DNA from: Daphnia pulex
Lineage: Eukaryota > Arthropoda > Branchiopoda > Diplostraca > Daphniidae
Direction of reading: 5' to 3'
NCBI RefSeq assembly: GCF_021134715.1
Contig: NC_060023.1
Location: 8,866,001 to 8,930,000, forward strand
Length of the DNA stretch: 64,000 bases
Shown here one piece after another: positions 1 to 10,539 of the stretch; the first letter of the stretch is position 1; each line of letters starts with the position of its first letter. The notes under the pieces are model-generated. The model had not been told where the DNA came from. It saw nothing but the letters and a program-made list of their open reading frames with translations, and did no database searches. A program made the position numbers and the translations under genes.

Positions 1-110
1 CTAGGCCAGGGTTAGGTAAGGGTGAGCAAATTCCTGATGTAGTAACATCCGAGCTTCCCTTTCCTTTGTCATTTCAGTGTCGCACGTGATATCTACCTGT
101 GACATTGTGT
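1..110 (+). promoter_or_regulatory. Promoter-like block, copy 1 (initiator without TATA)
   Basis: A TCAGT initiator lies at 74-78 (A at 76). It sits in a block that resembles 1760-1865: a GGTAAGGGT-like run, then TCAGTG about 53 bp later, then ACGT, then CTACCTGT. No TATA box is seen 30 bp upstream and no DPE match downstream. Reading it as a promoter rests on the likeness to the better-formed second copy. Confidence 0.3.
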
Positions 111-1798
111 GTAAATTTATTGGCCGATCGTCAAGGACATCATCGTCCGTCGTTAAGTTCCGTCTGGTTTTTTTCCTTTTTGTTTATTGAAATGTCACGG
201 ACTGTCAGATTTTGTTAATCCATGACGAACCTCTTAATTATCAGTCGATTTTGTTAAGAAAACAGTTGCCAAAAACAATTTTGAGTGGGTAAACCTTCCA
301 TATCGGTTCAAGCGAAGGTCTGTGTTCTAGTTTGTAATTTTAGCGATAGTGTTTTTGACGTTTAATCATTGTATATTCCTTGCACTCGTCTGGTTCGTTT
401 GTCACAGCATTTAATGATTTGGTCTGCCTTATCAATTTTGCTTCTTTCGATTCAGGTGAATGGTTGACTGCTGTGTATTCGTCGTTAGCATGCTTATTGC
501 CGTGTTGCAAGTCTTTTTGAAAAAACTGATATTCACGTGAATGATTTTTATTAGTTGTTTGAAAAGGCTTGACATTGTTTAACCGATCCTCGCTACTACC
601 TGTGATGCAACCTTACCTTACCTTGGGCTTTATATTAGCAAATGCTTCATTTGATAATTTGTATCATGTCTTGGTTTAACTTGTTTCGTATTATAAATCG
701 ACGTTTTATGAGTCGATTGAAGGGCTTCGTGACAACAGGATTGAAGGATCGCGTGCAAGGTTAAAGACCTTTCTGCTGATTGGGAGATGATTGTGTGGTT
801 CAAATTTGAGAAGCATGATTAAGATTCATTGTATAGAATTTTAAAAATGTGTGTTGTATCAACTACTCATTTTCGATAGGTGCTAGCACTGTATCTATAC
901 TTGGGATGTATATGTTGAGTCTGGAGAAATTTGTTTGTTACATCATTGTGTGTTGGTTTATTGCTGTCTCCATTACAGATCGATCCACTCAACAAAATTC
1001 GGGAATCGTCGTGTGTGGGACAGCATCTGGATCCATCCGCCCAGCAGTACATCCGAGTACATCTCCCGAAAACCGTGAAGGTGTTCTTATTACATTTTCT
1101 GTTTGCTGACACATTTGTTTAGAATCGAATGTTCGGAATTTTTGCGATCCTGTCTCGTTAATTATTTCAATTTGAAAGTAAAACTTGATTAGTTTTGTAT
1201 TAAATTCTAACATGTTCGAACACATGCATTTTCAAATACACGTTTGAATTATATCTACTGGATTGCATCCCTTGGATAAGTGTCGTCTAAGGTTAACGAA
1301 GATAACCTCAAAATAAAATTTAAAAAAAAACGATAATAAACTATAATGCTAAATATTTTGCACGATCAACAATAGCCGAAATAATGGCCTTCACATCTTT
1401 TATCATCACCTTCATCCTCTAAACAATTATGCATCTCAGGAGAGTCGAATACAAGTATCAACTACAAAGTTATTTTATGGCAGTTGACGGTGACTTAACC
1501 TACTCAACCACCCGACTCTATTAAATAATTAAAAAAGGCAAAGAAATTTTATCGGTTAAAGGATATGATAGGCAGCTGCAGAAACTAGTTTGTCGATATT
1601 ATAAAAAGCTGTAATATAGACACAGCAATATTCATTATTTCTATTGATTTAAACAAATAATTATTTTTGATATGAATTTGATTATTTTAACATATGAAAA
1701 TGGGGGGAGAAGGAGTTAGGCTTAGGCTACCACGGCCTACCTAGTCATGTGTTTGCCTGAGGCTGGGGTAAGGGGGTAAGGGTTGCGCAAAAATTCCG

Positions 1799-1864
1799 TA
1801 TAAATAGAGGACTTCTTCCCATGCTGTCGTCAGTGTCTTACGTCATGCCTACCTGTCCGGACCA
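1799..1864 (+). promoter_or_regulatory. Core promoter: TATA box, TCAGT initiator and DPE match
   Basis: TATAAATA is at 1799-1806 and TCAGT at 1830-1834, 33 bp from the first T of TATA to the initiator A (1832). GGACC at 1859-1863 falls at +28 to +32, the position and consensus (RGWYV) of the arthropod downstream promoter element. All three are on the plus strand with canonical spacing. No long reading frame follows; the next notable structure is the hairpin at 2580-2670, so the transcript may be non-coding. The motifs are seen; promoter activity is inferred. Confidence 0.55.
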
Positions 1865-2579
1865 CAAGTGCATCGCTTCTTTCTTACAACTTCATGAGGT
1901 AGAGTTTGAATTTTCACGAAGTGCTGGTGTCTTCTCAAATCGATGTTTTTTTTTGTTGCCATTTAATTGTGATTAGTTTAAAGTTTACTTCGTAAAGTTG
2001 ATTGTGTTCTCGCAGTTGAATTTGCTTGGGCTTTATCTTGATTGGATATTGGTTAGAATGTAATTTGATTCATGTTGTTAAGGGCTCTGCTGCCGGAATT
2101 GCCCAACTGTGACATCCTAACCGTTTAGTTATGTCTGAATGGAAGTGTCAACAATTGTGTTCGTGATTGTTCTTGCCACTTACGGAAATACGGCGACGGG
2201 GAAATTGTTAGGTAATCACAGTGGACACATTGTTAGCAGAGGTAAGACGTGGTGGATTTTTTTTAAGGATCGACTAGTGGATAGAATCTTAATTCAGGTA
2301 CGGTCTGATTAGCAGCTATTGGATTAATCAAGATCCCACGCTTTTAGTTTTTAGACACTTTATTCTTGTTTGTCTTTCAAATAACCGAAAAATTAAAGCT
2401 AGCAGCGTCCGCCAATCAAAATCACTGTTAATTTTTTCCATTTGTTAATTTAGAAAATCGATCTTAAATTTGATTTCTAATTTCCAGGTAATTCACGATC
2501 GGCAGTTAAAACATTCAACCCGGCTGGAATGTATCTCTTTTATCTAGTAAGGTTGTTGCAGCTAACTTTTTGCACTGAA

Positions 2580-2670
2580 GTGACGTCTTCCTCGTGGAGT
2601 ATAGGAGAATCCCGTATATCGTCTGTTTCACTTCGTGATTCTCCATTACTCCTATGGAGGAGGATGTCGC
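2580..2670 (+). ncRNA. Pre-miRNA-like hairpin
   Basis: A 91-nt stem-loop. Positions 2580-2593 pair with 2657-2670 without interruption; then a small internal loop; 2596-2601 pair with 2647-2652; a 2x2 internal loop; 2604-2611 pair with 2637-2644; then 2613-2614 with 2634-2635, leaving a terminal loop of about 19 nt. At least three lower-stem pairs (2581/2669, 2585/2665, 2588/2662) are G-U on the plus strand and would be A-C mismatches on the minus strand, which favours plus-strand transcription. Size, near-continuous stem and small symmetric internal loops fit a microRNA precursor. The arms match no miRNA I can recall. A TATA/initiator promoter lies about 750 bp upstream on the same strand. 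It could also be a structured element of another RNA. Confidence 0.5.
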
Positions 2671-4679
2671 AAATTATTCAACATGGCCATTCGGCCTATT
2701 TTTTTTATTTTTAGCGTTACGTTTCAATAATTTTGGACAATAGAGATTGGACGAGTTGTGTCGTGAGGCATTTTTATTGCATGTTCAAGTGGATACGGAC
2801 ATTGATGAATGCAACGATATGCGGATATGGTTATTGGCTCTGTTTCCATCCTTAAAAGGTTTTTGTGTTATTTAATATTGCGCTGCTGTTTGGAATTGAA
2901 ATATTAATCTTCGCAATGTCGTAACATAATTTTAGTTGTCGGTTCCGATCAACAAAAAAGGGCATTCAATTACTAGTTTGCGCCGCTATCTTTCGTTGGC
3001 TTGATAAGATTTTTGCGAGAACGTTTTACCCCATTTTATTGTACCTGTTAACGAGTTTTTTGAATGACTAAATATTTTGTATAACATGGACGAAGCGCTT
3101 CATTATTTTAGTTGCTTTCCTCCTCGTCCATGGATAGCGGATAAAGGAACTGTCACTCCGCGATTCCGGTTTTGTTCGAACCAGTTTACTTTTAATATAA
3201 AATCTATTTCAAAATCTATTTCTTGGTAATAAACCGTAGTTGCATTCTAGTTCGTCAGTGGACGAATTGATTGTTATTTCGCTTATCAATTCACAGAACA
3301 TTGGAAAGTTGCGCTACTTTCAAAGTTATTGAGACTTATCAATTTGACATTGATTTTCTGAATCTGCAGTCTGTTTTGGGTTTTATTTTCCACCTAATAG
3401 TTTTCCAAATTTTCACCTGCCACTCAATTTCACGATTTAATAATGCGGTCGGTAGAACAGTTCTGCCAGTAGTTCTTCAAGTTATCCCTTATCAAATATC
3501 TGTCCCACTTACTAGCAGGTTTAGCCGACTAAGTGTCTGAATAAGTGAAATTACGTCTAAATCATTTCATAATTATCGTATTTTCTCTGAGGGTCAATAA
3601 ATAGCATCAAACTAATGTGGCAGCTTCTCATACCTGATGTCTTGAAATGTTTTCGACTAAAACATTTTGTTTTTACAAAAAAATTTAGGTTAATGGAGAG
3701 CCATTTTTTTAAATCGAATTGAATTTAAAGCGAACGAAAACACTTTATTCCTAGCAGCGGCTAGGCATATCTTTCTGCGAAGAAGTTTCAATGTAAGTAG
3801 AAAAAGCAAGTTCAACATCGATCCGGTACAGTAAGTTAATTTCTTAGCCTAATTAAATATTTTTTTATCACATAAAGGGTGATGGATATTTACCTGAAGA
3901 TACGGTTCAAGCTGAAAAACAAAAAAGATAAATGATACGACTTTGATTGATCGGTACTTGAACCCGCTTGAACCGTTTATATCTATTTGTTTCAAATAAT
4001 TTAGCAATATATGTGTGGGGCTACTGGGCAATTGGACACACTGTTTTCGAACTTTCAACTGTTTGCCAGCCAAAAAAAAAAGAAATGTGCCATCTATTGC
4101 GTGCTGTAAATAAACTACTTTTTTGGCGTTTTTGATAGCGAAGGAAAACTTGAAATAACTGCTCAATGGAAATGAGGAAAAGTTAACGATTTTACGCTAT
4201 TCAAGTTTCGAATTACCTGGTATACACTAAATCGTAGTATTTATCTGTAGCTACTTTTGTAGAATATGAAGGTGCTTGCTGATAATAAAATCTATTTATT
4301 TACCTGTATATTCATTTACTTTTTTTCATGTTAGGGTTATTTTAGAAAAAATATAATGTATTTTTTTCAGTCTTTTACCTCTTTTGTAGGTGATTCAATA
4401 GATTTGAAAAGACAGTGAAACAAAACAACGGAAAAATTGCATGAAAAAATAAATGATTTGGCAACGTTTTAAAATTCAAATTCAGCCACCAGGGGGACTA
4501 CAGAGTCTGTATTGCGAAATCAATAAATCATCCAGAAATAAGTTGAGCTTGAGCATCAGGCCATCAGTGCCAATCAGCATGAGGATTGAGGAAAAACCGT
4601 TGGAAATGTTCTCGCACTCATACTTGACAGACGTCGTCAATACGCTACAGAATCTTAGTTGAAATTTCGTAAAATTTTA

Positions 4680-5045
4680 ACATTTTTCCACCACAGAATT
4701 GTTTTCTTCTTATATCAACACGGTAAGCTTTTATTTTCTCATTATTTAGTACATAATTACTAATCTAGTTTTGGTAAAATTGGTAGAAGCATCCAGTTCA
4801 TTTCCCTTAAATGTTGAAGACTGCTTCCAATTTATCTTCCTTGCAGCTGGGATTTGTTTCTACTAAAGATTAACTTTCTTCCAGCACCAAAACGGTAAAC
4901 CTTTATTCTCTCCTAATTTGGTATTAAAAATAACCTAGTTTTTTTTTTTAATTTGTAGAAGAATCGAGTTCATTTCCCACCGTGTTTGAAGCCTGCTTCC
5001 AATTTTTCTTCATTGAACTGGGATTTGTTTTATTTTTTCATCAAA
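4680..5045. repeat. Imperfect direct tandem repeat, two units of about 185 bp
   Basis: Unit 1 (about 4680-4865) and unit 2 (about 4870-5045) share in order: a CAG-ended pyrimidine tract, an ACGGTAA donor-like site, a TTTATT(T)TCTC tract, CTAGTTTT, GTAGAAG, GTTCATTTCCC, GACTGCTTCCAAT-like text and CTGGGATTTGTTT. The acceptor-like and donor-like signals recur in both units, so each could be a small exon of a non-coding transcript. It immediately precedes the palindrome at 5093. Confidence 0.5.
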
Positions 5046-5145
5046 TCAGCAGGTATTCCTTAAATGAAATTCTTCATTGTATGTGTACTAACAATGTTAC
5101 TTCTCTGAACAGAACAGATTACAGAGGGTTCAACCTACCCAAAGC

Positions 5146-5627
5146 ATGGGAAGAAAGAAGAAGAACATGGCTTCCAAAAAGAAAGCTGAGGAAGTAACAC
5201 ACCTGAATGTGAGGTACATGGCAATCCCAAAAAGAAAAGGAAGATTGATTCTTTCCTGCTTGAAATGGCAAACCAGACCGTTGACAACTTGAAGGACTTA
5301 ATCGAAGATGGATTTCAAACAATAATTGCCAACAACTGCTTGTTGGATGTAAAGCAGGCATTCGTATTCATTCCTCCATTATTTGACCCAACTATTGCTC
5401 ACCAGATCATCAATTTCCTCATCAAGAAATACCCCAACATCGACGTCTCCAAAACAGAAGAAACATCTGACTCACAACGTTTAATTTTACTCAGCATTGA
5501 GCAGCTCATTGACCTACTAGAGGCTGTTGGCGCGACGTGCGTATTTTGTGGGGATTCTAAAGTACGAAGATACGGGCTAGCTTGCTGGAATGTTGAATGG
5601 ACTACGTCTTGCGACTCCACCGGATGA
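5146..5627 (+). pseudogene. Left-arm copy of the palindrome gene, frameshifted
   Basis: This begins with the same ATGGGAAGAAAGAAG start as the right-arm copy, but about 5194-5202 reads GTAACACACC where the other copy has GATCC. The net gain shifts the frame, and the original reading stops soon after. From an internal ATG at 5265 a 120-residue frame (start MANQTVDNLKDL) is open to 5627 and nearly identical to residues 38-157 of the intact copy. It is either a pseudogene or an N-terminally shortened product that lacks the basic segment. Confidence 0.6.
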
Positions 5628-6256
5628 AGTACCAGATCCCGCCAAAACTCTGTAGTTCCGAATAGCTCTAAGAGGAAATGGCATCAAGCAAAACATCGAG
5701 AACTTTTCGTCCAGGGTCCACTCCAGATGCGAACTGCAAAATTTAAAACATTGAAGACCAGAAATTTGTTCGGAAAGCGGTGAAATTTCTTCAAGAGACG
5801 TCCACCGACTATTATCGCCTGAACAACCAAGTGTGTTCACCTCGCTCCAAGTAAGTCTTCCAATTCTTTTACAGTTGAAAATTCACGTTTGTTCCTTAAA
5901 GCAAGTTTTTCCCATTCAGATTGGGGCAAGGGAGTCTTCGGAATGGCATTGGCTTCTCGCAAATTCGTGGCTTCATACCAGCAAGCTAGCCCGTATCTTC
6001 GTTCTTAAACTGTAAAAGAATTGGAAGACTTACTTGGAGCGAGGCGAACACACTTGGTTGTTCAGGCGATAATAGTCGGTGGACGTCTCTTGAAGAAATT
6101 TCACCGCTTTCCGAACAAATTTCTGGTCTTCAATGTTTTAAATTTTGCAGTTCGCATCTGGAGTGGACCCTGGACGAAAAGTTCTCGATGTTTTGCTTGA
6201 TGCCATTTCCTCTTAGAGCTATTCGGAACTACAGAGTTTTGGCGGGATCTGGTACT

Positions 6257-6730
6257 TCATCCGGTGGAGTCGCAAGACGTAGTCCCTTCAACATTCCAGC
6301 AAGCTAGCCCGTATCTTCGTACTTTAGAATCCCCACAAAATACGCACGTCGCGCCAACAGCCTCTAGTAGGTCAATGAGCTGCTCAATGCTGAGTAAAAT
6401 TAAACGTTGTGAGTCAGATGTTTCTTCTGTTTTGGAGACGTCGATGTTGGGGTATTTCTTGATGAGGAAATTGATGATCTGGTGAGCAATAGTTGGGTCA
6501 AATAATGGAGGAATGAATACGAATGCCTGCTTTACATCCAACAAGCAGTTGTTGGCTATTATCGTTTGTAATCCATCTTCGACTAAGTCTTTCAAGTTGT
6601 CAACGGTCTGGTTTGCCATTTCCAGCAGGAAAGAATCAATCTTCCTTTTCTTTTTGGGATTGCCATGTACCTCACATTCAGGATCTTCCTCAGCTTTCTT
6701 TTTGGAAGCCATGTTCTTCTTTCTTCCCAT
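6257..6730 (-). CDS. Unrecognised basic-start protein, right-arm copy
   Basis: A 157-residue frame on the minus strand. The first 35 residues are strongly basic (GRKKN, KKKAEE, then NPKKKRKID, which looks like a nuclear localisation signal). A hydrophobic helix-rich part follows, with spaced leucine/isoleucine residues (for example LLDVKQAFVFIPPLF and IINFLIKKYPN), faintly like leucine-rich adaptor proteins. Near the end is a CVFCGDSKVRRYGLACW segment with three cysteines. I do not recognise the family. The frame may continue by splicing: the arm holds further open sequence and a donor-like CCAAGTAAGT towards the spacer. The start was chosen because the ATG has an A at -3 on the coding strand and the frameshifted copy keeps the same ATG. 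Confidence 0.5.
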   Translation of the reverse strand: MGRKKNMASKKKAEEDPECEVHGNPKKKRKIDSFLLEMANQTVDNLKDLVEDGLQTIIANNCLLDVKQAFVFIPPLFDPTIAHQIINFLIKKYPNIDVSKTEETSDSQRLILLSIEQLIDLLEAVGATCVFCGDSKVRRYGLACWNVEGTTSCDSTG

Positions 6731-6778
6731 GGTTTGTCTATGGTTGAACCCTTTGTTCTGTTCAGAGAAGTAACATTT

Positions 6779-9685
6779 GCATAACCTTTGCTTGTGGATA
6801 AATAAAACGTGTTAATAGCTTATTATCTGATTTTTTAGATCTATTTCTTGTATTTTGTTCTTTGTTTTCAACTTTTTTCAATACCAATTTTTGTATTAAG
6901 TTGATCAGTATATTATCTGCAACTAACTTAAGATTTAGAACTCATTACTAGATGTCGCCAGTGTAGTCATTGTTGTTCCTACATCGTGAAATCGAGGCGG
7001 AATGGGCGAAACAAATTGTTGCTAATTTATACTTAAAAAGTTATATTCCTGTGATTTGAATTTCCAAATTGAACTTCATATGTAATGTAGGTTTACCTTG
7101 AGATAATTTCCTTATTTTTATCATGCACCAACTTATTTCTCCAAATTCTTGATGCATAGCCTACTGTCAGTCATTCCAACAAGTTGACTTATTAGCGCTC
7201 AGTCACTTTCCATCCAATAGACCCATCATGCTGTTAAAAGCCAAAAATTCATGGTTGAAGCTCACATATATTGGAATACAAATCTGCAGAGTTAAGGTAT
7301 TTTCCCATTACTACTACCAGATCATTACAATTCAGATTTTCATGTAACTTAGGTATTTCTTGTTCATGAACCATAGGACTTTTCTGAATCTTGCAATTTT
7401 GGTGGTGTAATCTGCAACATAATGTTTTTCCATTGTGGCTTTTTCTACTTCTGTTTAGAAGGCAACCCAGCTGAGAGATAGGTAGAGTTTTATTTCTCAT
7501 AGGTAAATTTGTGTAAATTTGTAAATAATGTAGAGAATTTCATTGTCCCATTGCTGCTTAGAGTTTCAGTGACACGAAGAAGGTGAAGTGAATAACCTAT
7601 TAACCTGGAATGTGTATGCACCTGTACCAGATCTGTACATGAAAATATATATGTACATGAGTACAGATTACAATTTTATTTTTTAAATCCATATAGCCAA
7701 TAATCATTTTATTCTTTCCAGCAGATCTGCAAACAAGAATGTTATGAATTTCGTTTTGAGGTCAATGGATTTGGCGCTGGTTGCTGTTACTGGCCTTTTG
7801 CGACGTCTTGATATCAGTTTGGAATAATAGCTCTGGACTCTTGGAAATCCTCACTCATACTCAAGGTAACGTTGAAGTCAACTTATGTGAGGAGTTTTAG
7901 ATTCGTCACATTTTTTGCATGTCTTCGTTGTGTTTTTTGCATGCAAGTCAACCTGCAGACAGGTCGGCCAGTTTGTCCAGACAGGATCATTCATTCATCA
8001 TTCATAAGTATTTTTCTGAATGTTAAACACGAGCAGTAGGTCACCATTAACTTTAGTTTATTGGATGAATGTTGGAATATTTATTGACATATTTCCTTTA
8101 GATTCAACATGACTAACTGGCTAACTGCTAACTAAATAAGTGGATGAATGATATCCACACCAGGTGGCGCTAGTGTCTTCAGGAACGCTTAGCGGCCATT
8201 TTGTTCCAAGACGCAGCTGAAGTAGGTTGTTGGTTGTCACGCTCCTCACGATGAAAATTAAAAGGTATTTATTGTTAATTTTCTATTGTTATTGAATGTA
8301 AAATGTTGATGTGAAAATTTACAGGTGCTTTAGCACGTTGAAACTAATTTGCCAAATCATTCAACTCAGACTTGGAAGTGCCTGTACATTTCCGAAATGG
8401 CGTGCCTCGTGTGTCTCGCTGCCTCTTCTTAGGCGTACGTCTCATCTCATGCAACAGAAAAAAGTAATTATTTTGATCAAATGTCTTGCTAAAGTACTAC
8501 AGATTTAGTTAACATGACTAGAGAGTAGACCGATTTGCTCTGCTTCTATAGAAAGTTTGAATCAGATATCCAAGTTATTCTGTTAGTCTGCGTAGTTTTC
8601 TGTTACTCTTTGTATTCTTTTGTTATAATGAGTATGCATATGTACACAGTTGTGTTTCTCGAAACTAATTTTCTTTTCTTGAACAGGTATAACAAACACT
8701 TCTTTAACGCTGGTGGTTACCTTGTTGCAGCCAAATGGTGAAAGGTGTGACGAAGACAGATTGAGCTTTTGTATGCAGCATGCAGTTGCAGTGTAATCCA
8801 GAAGTTGCTGTGCTGTTGTAGCTGAGTTGTTGCATCTGGGTTCCTGATTTAAAAATTTTTGTGTTAGTGTTTTCATCCATGCCATATGAAATTGCTCTGC
8901 CAGTGATATTTCGTGATGCTGCTTTAAAATTTTGATCTGTTGTCTTTTGAGTTTTCATTCAATCATGCAGTATACGACTGAGGCAACCTGATCAATGTCA
9001 GGTTTGAAACAGTCGAGAACTGCTAGATAAAACAAGCTTTCTGCGCCAAACAAATAATAACTTGCATATAACTTGCATCATGTTATTATCGCGGTAGAGA
9101 AAGCGACAGGCCCCCCCCCCCCTGGGGGCCACAGGAAAAATGTATATGATGTATGTAAAATGTTATAAAAATAAATTTTGTATGCAATAAAATATTCGTA
9201 TCAATCTTTTTCGCGATAAATTTTTTTAAATCTCGTGTAAGGGGAATTTTTTTAAATTTTTTTTCAAAAACAAAAGTCTGGACTTAGCAGAAATAATAGG
9301 GTGTGGACTTTGAATTTTTAAGAAAATATTGTTGGAATTTCAATATTAGAGTTATAAAAAAAGGGAAGAGTTTAAATATTATTGAAATGTAAGAGTTTGA
9401 ATTTCTATCAGTGTATTTGGCAAGATCAATTATTTGTAAGTTTACATGCCACTCAGAAATATTTTCTCACATCATGTAATTGTCAGCAGGAGAAGATATT
9501 TAAGGAGAAAATAGAAACATGCACTTGTAATTTAAAAATCAATCTTGTATTTCAGCAATCTTTCACAAATACAGAGAAATACTTCAGAACTTAGGTAGGT
9601 CGGAGCAGTGATGATACAGTCATGAAAATTGCAATACATATGAACCTAAGTTTGGTAGTTTGGAGCAGGGCAATACTTAAATTTG
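6779..9685. other. Mostly non-coding; one possible small spliced ORF
   Basis: No recognised gene. A possible two-exon small frame on the plus strand starts with ATG at 8251 (8251-8264), skips a 60-bp GT-AG intron and runs 8325-8508. It would encode about 65 residues, basic and without a known motif. A C-run next to a G-run (about 9110-9127) could fold back on itself. The rest is AT-rich and featureless to my reading. Confidence 0.35.
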
Positions 9686-10458
9686 TCGATGTAGTAAACT
9701 AGGCAGCGTACGTAGTTGTGTAATAGGCGGCTTCTTCGGTGTAGTACTTGTGGGCTGCGGTGTTGAAGCTAGGTGTAGCGTAGGTCGTGGTCTAGTAGAC
9801 TGGAGCATCAGTGTAGTATTTCTGTTCAACGTAGCACGAAAGAGCGGCCTGTGTGTAGCAAGTCGGGACTGCGTAATACTTGGCCGCCTCAGTTGTGGTT
9901 GTGTAGATCAGGGCAGAGAAGTACTTTGCCGCTTCGGTGTAGTATTCGACCGTCTTGGTGGAGAAATCAGAGGGGAGCCTTGGTGTAGCAGCTGGGAACA
10001 GAGTAGCATTTAGGAAAATCGGTGCAATAAGTAGCTGAGAACAGAGTAATACTTAGAAGCCTCGGTGTAGTAGGATGTGGCAGCATGCGTAGTCACGTAG
10101 TACTCCGTCGCCTAGATGGAGTAGTAACTCAGGGAGAGTAATACTTCAGGGCATCAGTGTAGTGGCTCGGGGCAGCGTAAGTTGTGCTATAAAACTACGG
10201 TGCTTTGGTGGTGTAGTAATTGAAGACATCGACGCAGGAACTGGTTGTTGCGTTAGTTGTGTAGGAAGGCGGCGGCGTTGCGGTTCAGTTTCCGCCATAC
10301 CAAGGAGACATCGCTACACCAGCAGTCAACCCAGCCATCAACGATACAACACCCAACAGGAGCACGACGCCATAGTTGACTAAACATTAAATAAATTGAA
10401 ACATTAATATTAAATATTAACAGGCATATTAACAAATAGAAAAAGAATATTTACCCAT
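9686..10458 (-). pseudogene. Tyr/Thr-rich secreted protein, decayed copy A
   Basis: Exon 1 is just ATGG at 10455-10458, followed by GTAAATATTC. Exon 2 starts at 10379 after TTTAG and reads MVNYGVVLLLGVVSLMAGLT, a signal peptide, then a TGA at about codon 33 (after WYGGN). Beyond the stop the other frames still spell repeats of the YYTEAPKYY / YYTTTYAAP type, interrupted by stops and frameshifts down to about 9686. The intact family would be a secreted, tyrosine- and threonine-rich repeat protein, perhaps extracellular or cuticular; that role is inferred from composition only. It is the distal copy of a tandem array. Confidence 0.7.
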
Positions 10459-10539
10459 AATTGCGAATCGGTTACACGATGAGGAATGCAGTTGGTGACA
10501 GATAGGGCACTGCAGTTAGGGCACTTCTTTTTTCTTACG

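Larger units (their letters stand above)
111..4679. other. Non-coding stretch apart from the listed elements
   Basis: AT-rich DNA with no reading frame that has coding character and splice support. Apart from the second promoter and the 2580-2670 hairpin there is a weaker hairpin at about 860-917. An open frame at 4453-4662 (plus) has protein-like composition but no recognised family, and may be an exon or a relic. Confidence 0.5.
5093..6778. repeat. Large inverted repeat (palindrome) with 134-bp spacer
   Basis: The left arm (about 5093-5875) is the reverse complement of the right arm (about 6010-6778). The inner ends are exact: the left arm ends in AAGTCTTCCAATTCTTTTACAG and the right begins with its reverse complement. 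The spacer is 5876-6009. Over several hundred inner bases I see almost no difference between arms. Differences, including a net 5-base indel near 5194, collect in the outer 150-200 bp. No transposase or obvious terminal repeat was seen. Confidence 0.85.

Noticed and set aside
9105-9130. C-run next to G-run as a possible terminator or sequencing artefact
   Set aside because: It could fold back, but no transcript context supports a function; left as low-complexity sequence.
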